Origin: Sulfurovum sp.
Lineage (GTDB): Bacteria > Campylobacterota > Campylobacteria > Campylobacterales > Sulfurovaceae
DNA: 32,268 nucleotides
Direction of reading: 5' to 3'
Assembly (NCBI GenBank): GCA_013139765.1
Contig: WTAE01000144.1
Coordinates: forward strand, 1 to 32,268
In this document: positions 8,338 to 15,815 of the stretch, in pieces
Layout: the number at the start of each line of letters is the position of its first letter
How positions within the stretch are numbered: position 1 is the first letter of the stretch
Made by a program: the position numbers and the translations under genes
The notes under the pieces: model-generated
Seen by the model: the letters and a program-made list of their open reading frames with translations, nothing else
What the model was told of the DNA's origin: nothing
Database searches by the model: none

Positions 8338-9372
8338 TTATTTAATCTCAATCTTTTCAACCACATCCAAACCAAAGCCTGCAAGTCCAACAAACTCTGT
8401 GTCAATATTGGTCGTAAGAAGGTTTATCTCTTTTATGCCCAAGTCTGTGAGTATTTGTGCACCCACACCAAACTCTCTGGCTTGTTCTTTTGAAATCATT
8501 TTTGTATCTAGGAAAATAATAACACCGCCATTTTGCTTTAAGTACTCTATAGAGTTATCTAAAGCAGAAAAACGTTCATGGTCTAAAATAAGATCTAAAT
8601 CATTTCCAATGTTGTGAAACTTTACGTTAGCACGTGTATGGGGTTTGTAAAACTGAATCACTGTATGTGTACGCTCTAAGTGGTCAATGTAAATAATTTT
8701 CTCTACTTGCGTACCTCTAAAGTCACACTCTTCTTTAGAAAGACGTTGCACTAACTGCTCATGAGCCAAACGATACTCCACAATGTCTGCAATGTAGACA
8801 ATACACAGGTCATGCTCTTTGGCAAAGATCTCTAAGTCATCCATACGTGCCATGGTGCCGTCATCTTTAATGATTTCACAAATAACTGCTGCAGGAGCGA
8901 GGCCTGCGAGTTTACATAAGTCTACAGAGCCTTCAGTGTGCCCTGTACGTACCAACACCCCACCATCTTTAGCAATGAGTGGAAAGATGTGTCCAGGACG
9001 TACAAAGTCACTAGCAACGGTTTGTGGGTTAGAGAGTTTAGAAATACAGTCATCTCTCTCGTGTGCAGATATACCTGTCTCAGCATTGGTTGAGTCAATA
9101 GACACCGTAAATGCTGTTTCATGGTTAGAGATGTTGTTTGTTACCATAGGTAAAAGTTCTAACTTTGTGGCTATCTCTTTTGTTAAAGGCGTACAAATGA
9201 GCCCTCTTGCTTCTTTGGCCATGAAGTTTACCATCTCTGGCGTAGAAAATGTTGCGGCATAGACAAGGTCACCCTCGTTTTCTCTGTCTTCGTCATCCAT
9301 CATGATGACCATACGACCTTTTTTGGTCTCTTCTATGGCTTTTTCAACTCTTTTTATAGCTTCTGCTGACAT
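8338..9372 (-). CDS. ribBA: DHBP synthase fused to a degenerate GTP cyclohydrolase II domain
   Basis: Riboflavin pathway enzyme of 344 residues. The N-terminal about 200 residues are 3,4-dihydroxy-2-butanone-4-phosphate synthase, with MMDDEDRENEGDL at 24-36 and VRPGHIFPL followed by GGVLVRTGHTEGSVDL. The C-terminal half follows the GTP cyclohydrolase II fold and keeps its end (GAQILTDLGIKEINLLTTN, then GLAGFGLDVVE). It lacks the Cys-rich zinc motif (CLTGDxxxSxRCDCG type), which is replaced by sequence without cysteine. The cyclohydrolase step therefore probably needs a separate RibA elsewhere, as known for H. pylori. AGGGAG lies 9 nt upstream of the ATG and TATAAT at 9411-9416 (minus). The stop abuts the porin start. 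Confidence 0.93.
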   Translation of the reverse strand: MSAEAIKRVEKAIEETKKGRMVIMMDDEDRENEGDLVYAATFSTPEMVNFMAKEARGLICTPLTKEIATKLELLPMVTNNISNHETAFTVSIDSTNAETGISAHERDDCISKLSNPQTVASDFVRPGHIFPLIAKDGGVLVRTGHTEGSVDLCKLAGLAPAAVICEIIKDDGTMARMDDLEIFAKEHDLCIVYIADIVEYRLAHEQLVQRLSKEECDFRGTQVEKIIYIDHLERTHTVIQFYKPHTRANVKFHNIGNDLDLILDHERFSALDNSIEYLKQNGGVIIFLDTKMISKEQAREFGVGAQILTDLGIKEINLLTTNIDTEFVGLAGFGLDVVEKIEIK

Positions 9373-9410
9373 AGTATGTGCTCCCTATAGTTAGATTCAT
9401 ATATGGTGTT

Positions 9411-9416
9411 ATTATA
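9411..9416 (-). promoter_or_regulatory. -10 element of the ribBA promoter
   Basis: A perfect TATAAT on the minus strand, 39 nt before the ribBA start. The -35 region is weak. It faces away from the tRNA promoter at 9476. I see no FMN-riboswitch-like leader: the space to ribBA is too short. Confidence 0.55.
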
Positions 9417-9475
9417 CCTTGCATGACTTTAGGTAAGAAAAATTTAAACAATTTTAGTCTTTTTTAAAAAACCTC

Positions 9476-9504
9476 TTGACATGTAATACATTTGGTGCTA
9501 TAAT
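9476..9504 (+). promoter_or_regulatory. Consensus sigma-70 promoter of the tRNA operon
   Basis: TTGACA (9476-9481) and TATAAT (9499-9504) are both perfect and separated by exactly 17 bp. The -10 ends 31 nt before tRNA-Gln. This is the strongest promoter in the window, as expected for stable RNA. Confidence 0.9.
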
Positions 9505-9535
9505 GCCGTCCACATAAGCAATGACTTATGAATGT

Positions 9536-9610
9536 TGGGGTATCGCCAAGCGGTAAGGCACTAGTTTTTGGTACTGGTATTCGGGGGTTCGAATCCCTCT
9601 ACCCCATCCA
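9536..9610 (+). tRNA. tRNA-Gln (TTG anticodon)
   Basis: The acceptor TGGGGTA (9536-9542) pairs with TACCCCA (9600-9606), followed by discriminator T and an encoded CCA. The anticodon stem CTAGT/ACTGG holds the loop TTTTGGT, giving anticodon TTG. The T arm carries GGTTCGAATCC. The U1-A72 pair fits bacterial glutamine tRNA. Confidence 0.95.
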
Positions 9611-9666
9611 TTATTTAACATTTAAATAATACAAGTATTTAAGACGTCAAAATCTTAAAATCCTGT

Positions 9667-9743
<77 letters not shown>

Positions 9744-9796
9744 ATTATTTAAATGTAAAAACAACACCAAGTAGATTTTTAATCTACACTTCCTGT

Positions 9797-9873
<77 letters not shown>

Positions 9874-9945
9874 ATTCACACAAAAATCACAATTCAAATC
9901 ATTTATTTTATACTAAGAAACTGTTAATTTTTAATTAACCCTATG

Positions 9946-9976
9946 TTACCCTCTATTAACGCTATCACATTATAAT
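9946..9976 (+). promoter_or_regulatory. Promoter of candidate small RNA, copy 1
   Basis: TTACCC and TATAAT are separated by 19 bp. Both hexamers and the spacing are kept in the second copy (11322-11352) although the spacer between them carries most of the substitutions. An ATTAAC half-site sits between the two hexamers. Confidence 0.5.
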
Positions 9977-9981
9977 TCAAT

Positions 9982-10069
9982 TAGAAAGACTAACAACCGA
10001 GTATCTTCTTACTCCTTGTCCAAAAGTTTGTAATCTTCCCTTGTTTACTTGGTTATGGTCTTTTCTTTT
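9982..10069 (+). ncRNA. Candidate structured small RNA, copy 1
   Basis: A transcript starting 6-7 nt after TATAAT would be about 88 nt. AAAGACTA (9985-9992) can pair with TGGTCTTT (10056-10063) and AACC (9995-9998) with GGTT (10051-10054), closing the molecule. A small hairpin GAGTA-TCTTCT-TACTC lies inside (9999-10014). The closing helix is followed by TCTTTT, which could end transcription. The interior is C/U-rich (CTCCTT, CTTCCC) and could pair with Shine-Dalgarno sequences. Compared with copy 2, A9989/T10059 becomes G/C, a compensatory change within the helix. No Rfam family is recognised. Confidence 0.55.
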
Positions 10070-10146
10070 ACTTCCCCTTTAAAATCCCATGTAACCTTAC
10101 TTTCAATCAAATAACTGTGATATATGTCCTATTATGCATTACTTGT

Positions 10147-10788
10147 TCAACAGTTCCCTACAGCCCATTCTCTATGTGTGTTTGCTACATTAAAGAGATC
10201 TCCACCCTTACTTCCTTTTGGATATTTATTTAATATCGCTTTATTTTCAACTTTTTGTAAAATAGGTACATGCAACGAACAATGTATATATGCTTCTTCA
10301 ATCTCAACAAGTATATAGCTGACTGTTTTAAACTGTGGCTTGTTGATCAATAACTTTTCATAAAGTCCCTCAAATACTGACAAATCTTTTTTTAAAGACT
10401 CTTTTCTTATGATCTTGGCTTTCCCATTCACATGAAGACCTACTTTTGTTTCAAAAAAATCTATAAAAAGCATCCCTATATTTGGATTCTCAGATATATT
10501 TCCCATACTTGCCATCACGCCATTGCCAGTATACTCAGGATAAATCAAATGCGTTTCATTTATAACATGGACAAAACCTTTTTCCCCTGCACGAAAAGAA
10601 GAATCACACTCCCCTTTACTATCTGAAGTTGAAATGAATATCATCTCTTGATTTGCAATGAATTCTTGCATCAATGGCGCAAGATGGGTCAGTACCTGTT
10701 TATTATAGAAGTTCAAGGCATCTTGTGTAGTATCAAATATTTTCTGAAGTTTTTTTTCACCTTCTGAACCTGGTGTATGCGTATTCAA
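10147..10788 (-). CDS. PNPOx-like FMN-binding family protein
   Basis: A split-barrel flavoprotein of the pyridoxamine-5'-phosphate-oxidase-like superfamily, 213 residues. Hallmarks are GSEGEKKLQ near the N-terminus, IANQEMIFISTSDSKGECDSS (about 44-64), FRAGEKGFVHV, YPEYTGNGVMASMGNI and NPNIGMLFIDF, then HVNGKAKI and EAYIHCSLHVP. The start is TTG with AAGGGA 5-6 nt upstream. The family probably acts on small molecules with a flavin; the real substrate is unknown and it should not be called a vitamin B6 enzyme. It lies alone between the two copies of the 157-bp repeat, with its 3' end facing copy 1. Confidence 0.85.
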   Translation of the reverse strand: MNTHTPGSEGEKKLQKIFDTTQDALNFYNKQVLTHLAPLMQEFIANQEMIFISTSDSKGECDSSFRAGEKGFVHVINETHLIYPEYTGNGVMASMGNISENPNIGMLFIDFFETKVGLHVNGKAKIIRKESLKKDLSVFEGLYEKLLINKPQFKTVSYILVEIEEAYIHCSLHVPILQKVENKAILNKYPKGSKGGDLFNVANTHREWAVGNC

Positions 10789-11177
10789 TTTTATCCCTTA
10801 TGTATTTTATTTTTAATATTTAAATGTTGTAGCTGGTTGAAATTTATACTTTCAAAACTGTATATAAAACAACTCAATATGTTTGATGGTATCAAACTCT
10901 TTTATTCAGTATAATCATTTGACAACTTCTGAAACAAGACCGCAATATGTCTATAATTTACTTCATAATCGCTTAAAATACTTTCAAATTGTTGTGCCAA
11001 TAAATTATAAAATTCATACATTACATAATTTAATTTATAAAAGACAAAAGTTTCATTTGTTAAAGTATACTCTATATATTTTCTTTTAGTTTAAGTGGCT
11101 AATCACTGATACTAGCATCATAAAGTAACAGTGCATTCCTCCTGTTCCCTCAAGTATGTTATCCCTATTATTTACTC
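10789..11177. other. A+T-rich gene-free stretch
   Basis: Very A+T-rich DNA upstream of the PNPOx-like gene. A short open frame near 10883-11089 starts with TTG, has no ribosome-binding site and gives low-complexity sequence, so I do not call it. Beyond a likely promoter region for the flavoprotein gene nothing is recognised. Confidence 0.5.
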
Positions 11178-11201
11178 GTTTAACAGCTCCAGCTGTTAAA
11201 C
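11178..11201. repeat. Palindromic repeat A1 (CC centre)
   Basis: Perfect 11-bp arms (left arm GTTTAACAGCT, 11178-11188) around CC. The seven bases before it, TTTACTC, are also shared with repeat B2 at 29725 read on the other strand. It is the first half of a composite element with A2. Confidence 0.85.
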
Positions 11202-11259
11202 CTCTATCGGAATCTAATTGTATAAACAAGTTTTTGTATGTAACACAACTCTGCTAGGG

Positions 11260-11283
11260 GTATCACAGCTGGAGCTGTGATAC
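11260..11283. repeat. Palindromic repeat A2 (GG centre)
   Basis: Perfect 11-bp arms (left arm GTATCACAGCT) around GG, so the asymmetric centre points opposite to A1, 58 bp away. Its right end merges with ATACTAA, the sequence that also precedes copy 1 of the 157-bp repeat. It shares ATCACAGCT with B1. Confidence 0.85.
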
Positions 11284-11321
11284 TAAATATAGATATCTGT
11301 TAATTTTTAATTAACCCTATG

Positions 11322-11352
11322 TTACCCACCATTAACGCTACTATATTATAAT
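11322..11352 (+). promoter_or_regulatory. Promoter of candidate small RNA, copy 2
   Basis: TTACCC-N19-TATAAT, identical hexamers and spacing to copy 1 despite five differences just outside or between them. Confidence 0.5.
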
Positions 11353-11357
11353 TCAAT

Positions 11358-11446
11358 TAGAAAGGCTAACAACCGAGTATCTTCTTTACTCCTTGTCCAA
11401 AAGTTTGTAATCTTCCCTTGTTTACTTGGTGATGGCCTTTTCTTTT
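11358..11446 (+). ncRNA. Candidate structured small RNA, copy 2
   Basis: Same fold as copy 1. AAAGGCTA (11361-11368) pairs with TGGCCTTT (11433-11440), so the A-T pair of copy 1 is G-C here. An extra T lengthens only the loop of the GAGTA/TACTC hairpin. The inner AACC now faces GGTG and loses one pair. The change pattern fits selection on RNA structure, although two copies give only one covarying pair. Confidence 0.55.
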
Positions 11447-11566
11447 AACTCCCCCTCCCTTTTTTTAATACGTCCCTTCTAAATTATGAGACAATACCAA
11501 TAACTTTGCTATACTTTCAAATCTACTGAACCTTCTAAACATTGCATTAAAGGATAAGACTATTTT

Positions 11567-13168
11567 ATGTTAGAGATTATCATCATTACCATACTCATAT
11601 CAACAATGCTGAACTTGTTTTTAAGACAGTATAAAATACCTACTATTATTGGTTATATCGCAACGGGGACAGTCATAGCTTATGGCTTTGATCTACACGA
11701 TGCCATACACAATCAAGAGTTAAAAGATATAGCAGAGTTTGGTGTAGTCTTTTTAATGTTTACTATTGGTTTGGAGTTCTCGGTAAAACACCTTGTAAAA
11801 ATGAAAAAAGAAGTGTTTTTATATGGAGGCCTTCAAGTTATTTTAACAGCCGGTGTTTTTACTTTTATTGCACATTATTTCTTCAATATAGAGATAAAAT
11901 CATCCATAGTTATAGGGGCAGCACTTGCACTTTCTTCCACTGCCATTGTACTAAAACTTTTAAATGAAAATAGAGATATCAATAGACAATACGGCCACAA
12001 GGTATTGGGTATATTACTGTTTCAAGATATTGCTGTCATTCCTATTTTACTTATGATCACCCTCTTTTCTATTAAAGATGGTTCTGTTTCCTCTTTGCTT
12101 TTTTTAACATTCATCAAAGCCACTGCATTAATAGTCGGTTTGTTTATGGCAGGGAGATATTTGCTTGAGCCTTTTTTCCATGAAGTCAGTAAAACCAAAT
12201 CAAACGAAATATTTATATCTTCTATTTTACTTATCGTGATAGGCTCGTCATTTGTAGCCCATGAAATGGGTTTTTCTTACTCTTTAGGTGCATTCATAGC
12301 AGGAATGATGATATCAGAAACCCAATATAAACATCAGGTTGAAGCAGACTTGATTCCTTTTAGAGATCTCTTACTTGGTATATTTTTCATCACGGTAGGC
12401 ATGCAGCTTGATTTTAAAACTATTTATGACAATCTACTCACTATTACGCTTCTATTGCCTCTATTAATTGTGATAAAAATACTTATTATTTTTGCAATTT
12501 TAAGGTTTGCTCTCAACAAAAGAAATGCGCTTAAAAGTGCGCTTGCCTTGTTTCAACTTGGTGAGTTTGGACTCGTAATTTTTGAATTGTCACTGGCACA
12601 AGGTTTACTGGAACCTGCACAGGGACAAGTGCTCATTATTACTATTGTTATCTCTATGATACTCACGCCATTTGTCTTAAAAAACATTTCCCAGATAGCA
12701 GACCTTTTACATAAAAAAGAAGACGATAGTGACGATGAAATAACTACTTTAGAAGAGACGTCATCAGGGCATGTGGTTATTATAGGATTTGGGAGACTTG
12801 GAAGACATATCTCAAAACTCATTGAAAAAGAAGGCCTTAGCTTTATTGCCATTGAAGATGATATCAAAGCAGTGAAAGATGCGCAAAAACAAGGTTTACC
12901 TGTTATATTTGGAAATGCCACACAAAAAAGTATCTTGGAATCTGTAAACATCAGAGATGCCTCTGCTGTCATCATTTCGCTAGGGAATAGTCAAAAATTA
13001 AATCATGTTTGTGAAGCAGTAAACGACTTAACATCTAATATTAAAACTATTGTTAAAGTCAATAACCAAGAAGACAAAGAGTCACTTGCAGGTTTAAATT
13101 TAACACATATTATTGTGGAAACAGAAAAAACCGCGGCAGCTATGTTTAAAGAATTAAAACAAATATAA
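11567..13168 (+). CDS. Kef-type K+/H+ (CPA2) antiporter with C-terminal RCK (TrkA-N) domain
   Basis: Inner-membrane monovalent cation:proton antiporter of the CPA2 family, 533 residues. About 12-13 hydrophobic segments fill residues 1-375. GIGYIATG-type sequence (IIGYIATG), FLMFTIGLEFS, ALALSSTAIVLKLL and LFQDIAVIP are CPA2 hallmarks. The cytoplasmic part starts near 385 with an acidic linker, then HVVIIGFGRLGRHIS, the Rossmann GxGxxG nucleotide-binding site of a TrkA-N domain, and runs to the end without an obvious TrkA-C domain. It may control K+ or pH homeostasis. A weak AAAGGA lies 12 nt before the ATG and TATACT at 11510-11515. The gene is followed after 83 nt by the flavocytochrome operon. 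Confidence 0.9.
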   Translation: MLEIIIITILISTMLNLFLRQYKIPTIIGYIATGTVIAYGFDLHDAIHNQELKDIAEFGVVFLMFTIGLEFSVKHLVKMKKEVFLYGGLQVILTAGVFTFIAHYFFNIEIKSSIVIGAALALSSTAIVLKLLNENRDINRQYGHKVLGILLFQDIAVIPILLMITLFSIKDGSVSSLLFLTFIKATALIVGLFMAGRYLLEPFFHEVSKTKSNEIFISSILLIVIGSSFVAHEMGFSYSLGAFIAGMMISETQYKHQVEADLIPFRDLLLGIFFITVGMQLDFKTIYDNLLTITLLLPLLIVIKILIIFAILRFALNKRNALKSALALFQLGEFGLVIFELSLAQGLLEPAQGQVLIITIVISMILTPFVLKNISQIADLLHKKEDDSDDEITTLEETSSGHVVIIGFGRLGRHISKLIEKEGLSFIAIEDDIKAVKDAQKQGLPVIFGNATQKSILESVNIRDASAVIISLGNSQKLNHVCEAVNDLTSNIKTIVKVNNQEDKESLAGLNLTHIIVETEKTAAAMFKELKQI

Positions 13169-13251
13169 ATATTCGCTACATTAACTAAATAATTATTTCA
13201 ATAGAAGAGATTTATATTATAATAATTGCTCTAACATAGGAAGGAGGTAAA

Positions 13252-14580
13252 ATGAAGAAAAAAAATGTTGTAGTGTCGCTATTGTTTTGGTTGGGTATTT
13301 ATTTGATGATGGTACTTGCTCCACTCATAGTGCTAAACATCGGAGATCTCCCTCCTGGTTCCGGATTTTGGTGGGATCTCTCTATGGCATTTGGTTTTGC
13401 AGGTATGGCGATGATGGGCATGCAGTTTTTCCTAACGGCAAGATTTAAACGTGTATCTGCTCCTTTTGGTATAGATATCATCTACTATTTTCATCGTTAT
13501 TTGGCGATAGCCGCTTTTGTATTTATCTTTTTGCATTTTCTCATTATTCGTATTAACAACGTAGAAGCACTTGGTGCGATGAGTCCCCTTGAAGCACCAT
13601 GGTATATGACGACTGGTCGAGTAAGCTTATTGTTGTTTATGTTGCTTATTGTCACTTCACTTTTTCGTAAACAATTAAAAATCAAGTATGAAACTTGGCG
13701 CATATTGCATATCGTTATGGCTGTGACTGCACTTTTACTTGCTCTCTCACATATTGAAGGTGTAGGGTATTATCTCGCTACGCCTGAAAAACGCTGGTTA
13801 TGGACAGCATATACCCTATTTTTCGTATTACTCATAGTTTACATACGCTTTATTAAACCATGGAGTATGAAAAGACATCCCTACCGAGTTGTAGAGATCA
13901 AAAAAGAATATGGTAGTGCTTATACTATTGTTGTTGAGGCTGTAAATCATTCAGGTATGCAGTACAAAGCAGGTCAATTTGCATGGTTGACACTCAAGGA
14001 CTCTCCATTCCACATCAAAGAGCACCCTTTCTCTTTTTCATCTTCGCCTGCCAACAATAATAGAATAGAATTCACCATCAAAGAGCTTGGTGATTTTACA
14101 AAAACCATCAAAGACACCCCTATAGGTGAAGCTGTATATCTTGATGGTCCATACGGGACATTTTGCGTAGATAACTACCCAGATGCACCAGGATTTGTCT
14201 TCATCACTGCTGGCGTTGGAGCGGCTCCTATTATGAGCATGTTACGCAGTATGGCAGATAAAAATGATAAAAGACCACTCATTTTTCTTAACATTAACAA
14301 AAATTGGGAAAGTATTATTTTTCGTGATGAATTGGAGGATATACAAAACCATCTCAATTTAAAACTTATTCATCTCCTAAGTAAGGCTGATGATGCTTGG
14401 CAAGGAGAAAGAGGTCGTGTTTCTAAAGCGTTATTTCAAAAGATACTTCCGGAAGATTTTCTTGAATTTGAATATTTTATTTGTGGTCCAAAGCCCATGA
14501 GTAATGCGGCACAAAAGGAACTTTATGGTTTAAGAGTTCCTTTAAGTAAAGTTCATTTTGAACTATTTGATATGGTGTAA
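13252..14580 (+). CDS. Ferric-reductase-like flavocytochrome b
   Basis: Membrane oxidoreductase of the ferric reductase/NADPH oxidase type, 442 residues. The N-terminal half has six likely membrane segments with two His pairs, His81/His95 and His153/His167, each His-x13-His, the pattern for two stacked b hemes. The C-terminal half (about 205-442) is a ferredoxin-reductase-type flavin domain: HPFSFSSSP binds FAD, LDGPYGTF and ITAGVGAAPIMSML bind NAD(P)H, and FICGPKPMSNAAQ is the C-terminal motif. It should carry electrons from NAD(P)H across the membrane. TAGGAAGGAGGT before the ATG is the strongest ribosome-binding site in the window. A pentaheme cytochrome gene starts 9 nt downstream and is a likely periplasmic partner. 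Confidence 0.9.
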   Translation: MKKKNVVVSLLFWLGIYLMMVLAPLIVLNIGDLPPGSGFWWDLSMAFGFAGMAMMGMQFFLTARFKRVSAPFGIDIIYYFHRYLAIAAFVFIFLHFLIIRINNVEALGAMSPLEAPWYMTTGRVSLLLFMLLIVTSLFRKQLKIKYETWRILHIVMAVTALLLALSHIEGVGYYLATPEKRWLWTAYTLFFVLLIVYIRFIKPWSMKRHPYRVVEIKKEYGSAYTIVVEAVNHSGMQYKAGQFAWLTLKDSPFHIKEHPFSFSSSPANNNRIEFTIKELGDFTKTIKDTPIGEAVYLDGPYGTFCVDNYPDAPGFVFITAGVGAAPIMSMLRSMADKNDKRPLIFLNINKNWESIIFRDELEDIQNHLNLKLIHLLSKADDAWQGERGRVSKALFQKILPEDFLEFEYFICGPKPMSNAAQKELYGLRVPLSKVHFELFDMV

Positions 14581-14589
14581 GGAGTAAGA

Positions 14590-15489
14590 ATGCGCGAACG
14601 TATTTCAAAATACATTGTTCTTTTAACGTCTGTTCTCATTGTTGCACTCTCAATTCTCTTTGCTCTTTCGCAAAATCAAGATCGAACTGAGACAAAAAAT
14701 GAAAATGAAATTAAAAAAGATATTTCTTTGCCCGAAAGCTTAAAAACAATAACTTTAGATTTGGAAAAAATTCAAAAAGGAAAAGAGGTTTTTTCAGCCC
14801 AAGGCTGTGCACGCTGTCACTCAATTGAGGGGAAAGGAAACCGTAGGAACCCTCTTGATGGTGTAGGTGACAAGTTAGAAGAAAAAACACTTGAAGCGTG
14901 GATTATTGCTGCAGATTCAGTTAAGGATAAAATGCCTGAGCGTGCATTTGAGCAAAAGCAAAAATACAAACAACTTACATTCCCCGAACTGGAAGCTTTG
15001 GTCGAATATATGCAAAGTCTGCGAAGCGAAATAAAAGAAACGGTAGAAAATAAAAAATCTACCGATGTAATTTTGTCGACAACAAAAGAAGGGGTTGAAC
15101 CTGATGTTCATTTTGAGGCAGGTATGCATTGTCTAGACTGCCATAAAAATGATATGCATGGTGACGGTACGAGCTATACGAGTAGAGGGGATGTCAAAGG
15201 GCGTCCACAATGTACGGACTGTCATGATGCCCTTCCGAACAGTTCAACGCCTCAACACAATACATTGCATAAAAATGTAAGTTGTCAAGTCTGCCATGCC
15301 CAACCCTACCAAAACTGTTTTGGTAAAAATCAGATGCCGAATTTTGATAAATATCCTACATGGAAAACTATTGCACCGCATAACATTAGACGTATTACAC
15401 CACAAAATAGCAGCTGTCAAAACTGTCATGGAAACAAAAAACTCTTTTTGCAGAAAGAAGATCTTGATGAAAACGGATCAAAACCATGA
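14590..15489 (+). CDS. Membrane-anchored pentaheme cytochrome c
   Basis: Periplasmic electron carrier, 299 residues. Residues 10-27 are an uncleaved anchor or signal. A mono-heme cytochrome c domain follows (CARCH at 73-77, likely Met115 ligand in DKMPE, about 60-145). A linker leads to a multiheme part with CLDCH (181), CTDCH (208), CQVCH (232) and CQNCH (276), five hemes in all. Between the last two, Cys243 in QNCFGKN stands alone where a CxxCH would be expected after CQVCHAQPY, and the sequence jumps to MPNFDKYPTWK, as if a segment with at least one heme had been lost in frame. AAGGAG precedes the ATG. It is paired with the flavocytochrome gene, and its TGA overlaps the ATG of a truncated frame at 15486. 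Confidence 0.88.
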   Translation: MRERISKYIVLLTSVLIVALSILFALSQNQDRTETKNENEIKKDISLPESLKTITLDLEKIQKGKEVFSAQGCARCHSIEGKGNRRNPLDGVGDKLEEKTLEAWIIAADSVKDKMPERAFEQKQKYKQLTFPELEALVEYMQSLRSEIKETVENKKSTDVILSTTKEGVEPDVHFEAGMHCLDCHKNDMHGDGTSYTSRGDVKGRPQCTDCHDALPNSSTPQHNTLHKNVSCQVCHAQPYQNCFGKNQMPNFDKYPTWKTIAPHNIRRITPQNSSCQNCHGNKKLFLQKEDLDENGSKP

Positions 15490-15605
15490 TTAGCTTTATA
15501 ACAGCTCTCGTGATTACACTATTTTTTTCTCTCCTTATACCGTACAACATACTTCTCCAATTCTACAAGGAAAAGTACAGAAGATGCAACCAATACAATA
15601 TGTAA
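15486..15605 (+). pseudogene. Truncated downstream gene of the cytochrome operon (39 codons)
   Basis: An ATG overlaps the cytochrome stop as ATGA, the usual sign of translational coupling. It encodes a hydrophobic start (MISFITALVITLFFSLL) that looks like a membrane or signal segment. From about 15520 the same DNA is the antisense of the P-type ATPase relic, so the rest of the original gene appears to have been replaced. It may still be translated as a 39-residue peptide. Confidence 0.4.
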
Positions 15606-15815
15606 CCATATAGCAAAGTCGATCGCTGTTGTACCAAACAGGATTTGCATTGGCGTAAGGTAGGTAAACCCAAGCTGGAGTATGATGAGTATAGCAATGG
15701 AGATCAGTACATAGCGGTTACCGGTAAATCCTTCCCAATTTAGCACTGAATCAGTAATATAACGAGAATTAAACAGATAAAAGATCTCAAACATGACCAG
15801 TGTATTTACAGCCAC
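15519..15815 (-). pseudogene. Cation-transporting P-type ATPase, C-terminal remnant
   Basis: About 98 residues matching only the last membrane helices of PacL/Ca-type cation ATPases: AVNTLVMFEIFYLFNSRY, then NRYVLISIAILIILQLGFTY and a charged tail ERKK. Intact enzymes are about 850-900 residues and carry DKTGT and TGD motifs, all absent here. Homology begins at about 15818, next to an in-frame stop, with no ribosome-binding site, so this is a 5'-truncated relic. It lies downstream of mltG on the same strand and runs into the cytochrome operon. Confidence 0.75.

Larger units (their letters stand above)
9921..10077 (+). repeat. 157-bp direct repeat, copy 1 (candidate small-RNA gene with promoter)
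   Basis: About 94% identical to 11297-11455, with 8 substitutions and 2 single-base indels by eye. It contains an inverted repeat GTTAAT-N5-ATTAAC (9923-9939), a further ATTAAC half-site 21 bp on (9955), a promoter-like TTACCC-N19-TATAAT (9946-9976) and a structured downstream part. Nothing in it looks coding. It lies 47 nt after the second initiator tRNA and downstream of the PNPOx-like gene, which points toward it. Confidence 0.85.
11297..11455 (+). repeat. 157-bp direct repeat, copy 2 (candidate small-RNA gene with promoter)
   Basis: Second copy of 9921-10077 in the same orientation, starting 1376 bp downstream. It keeps the GTTAAT-N5-ATTAAC inverted repeat (11299-11315), the extra ATTAAC (11331) and the promoter. 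It begins 14 nt after palindrome A2 and ends about 110 nt before the antiporter gene, but a separate -10 (TATACT, 11510-11515) is available for that gene. Confidence 0.85.

Noticed and set aside
8819-9262. A 147-codon frame antisense to ribBA
   Set aside because: It mirrors conserved DHBP synthase codons, and its translation shows no domain and no own start signals.
9373-9475. FMN riboswitch upstream of ribBA
   Set aside because: The leader from the -10 element to the ATG is under 40 nt, too short for the RFN element, and none of its conserved sequence is present.
10883-11089. A 68-codon plus-strand frame in the A+T-rich gap
   Set aside because: TTG start, no ribosome-binding site, low-complexity translation with no recognisable domain; expected by chance in such DNA.
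11178-11283. CRISPR-like array
   Set aside because: Only two repeats, which are full palindromes of two sequence types with opposite centres, and no cas genes are nearby.
9874-11296. Integrated mobile island at the tRNA genes
   Set aside because: No integrase gene and no copy of a tRNA 3' end downstream; the 157-bp repeats are not tRNA-derived, so they are treated as duplicated RNA genes instead of attachment sites.
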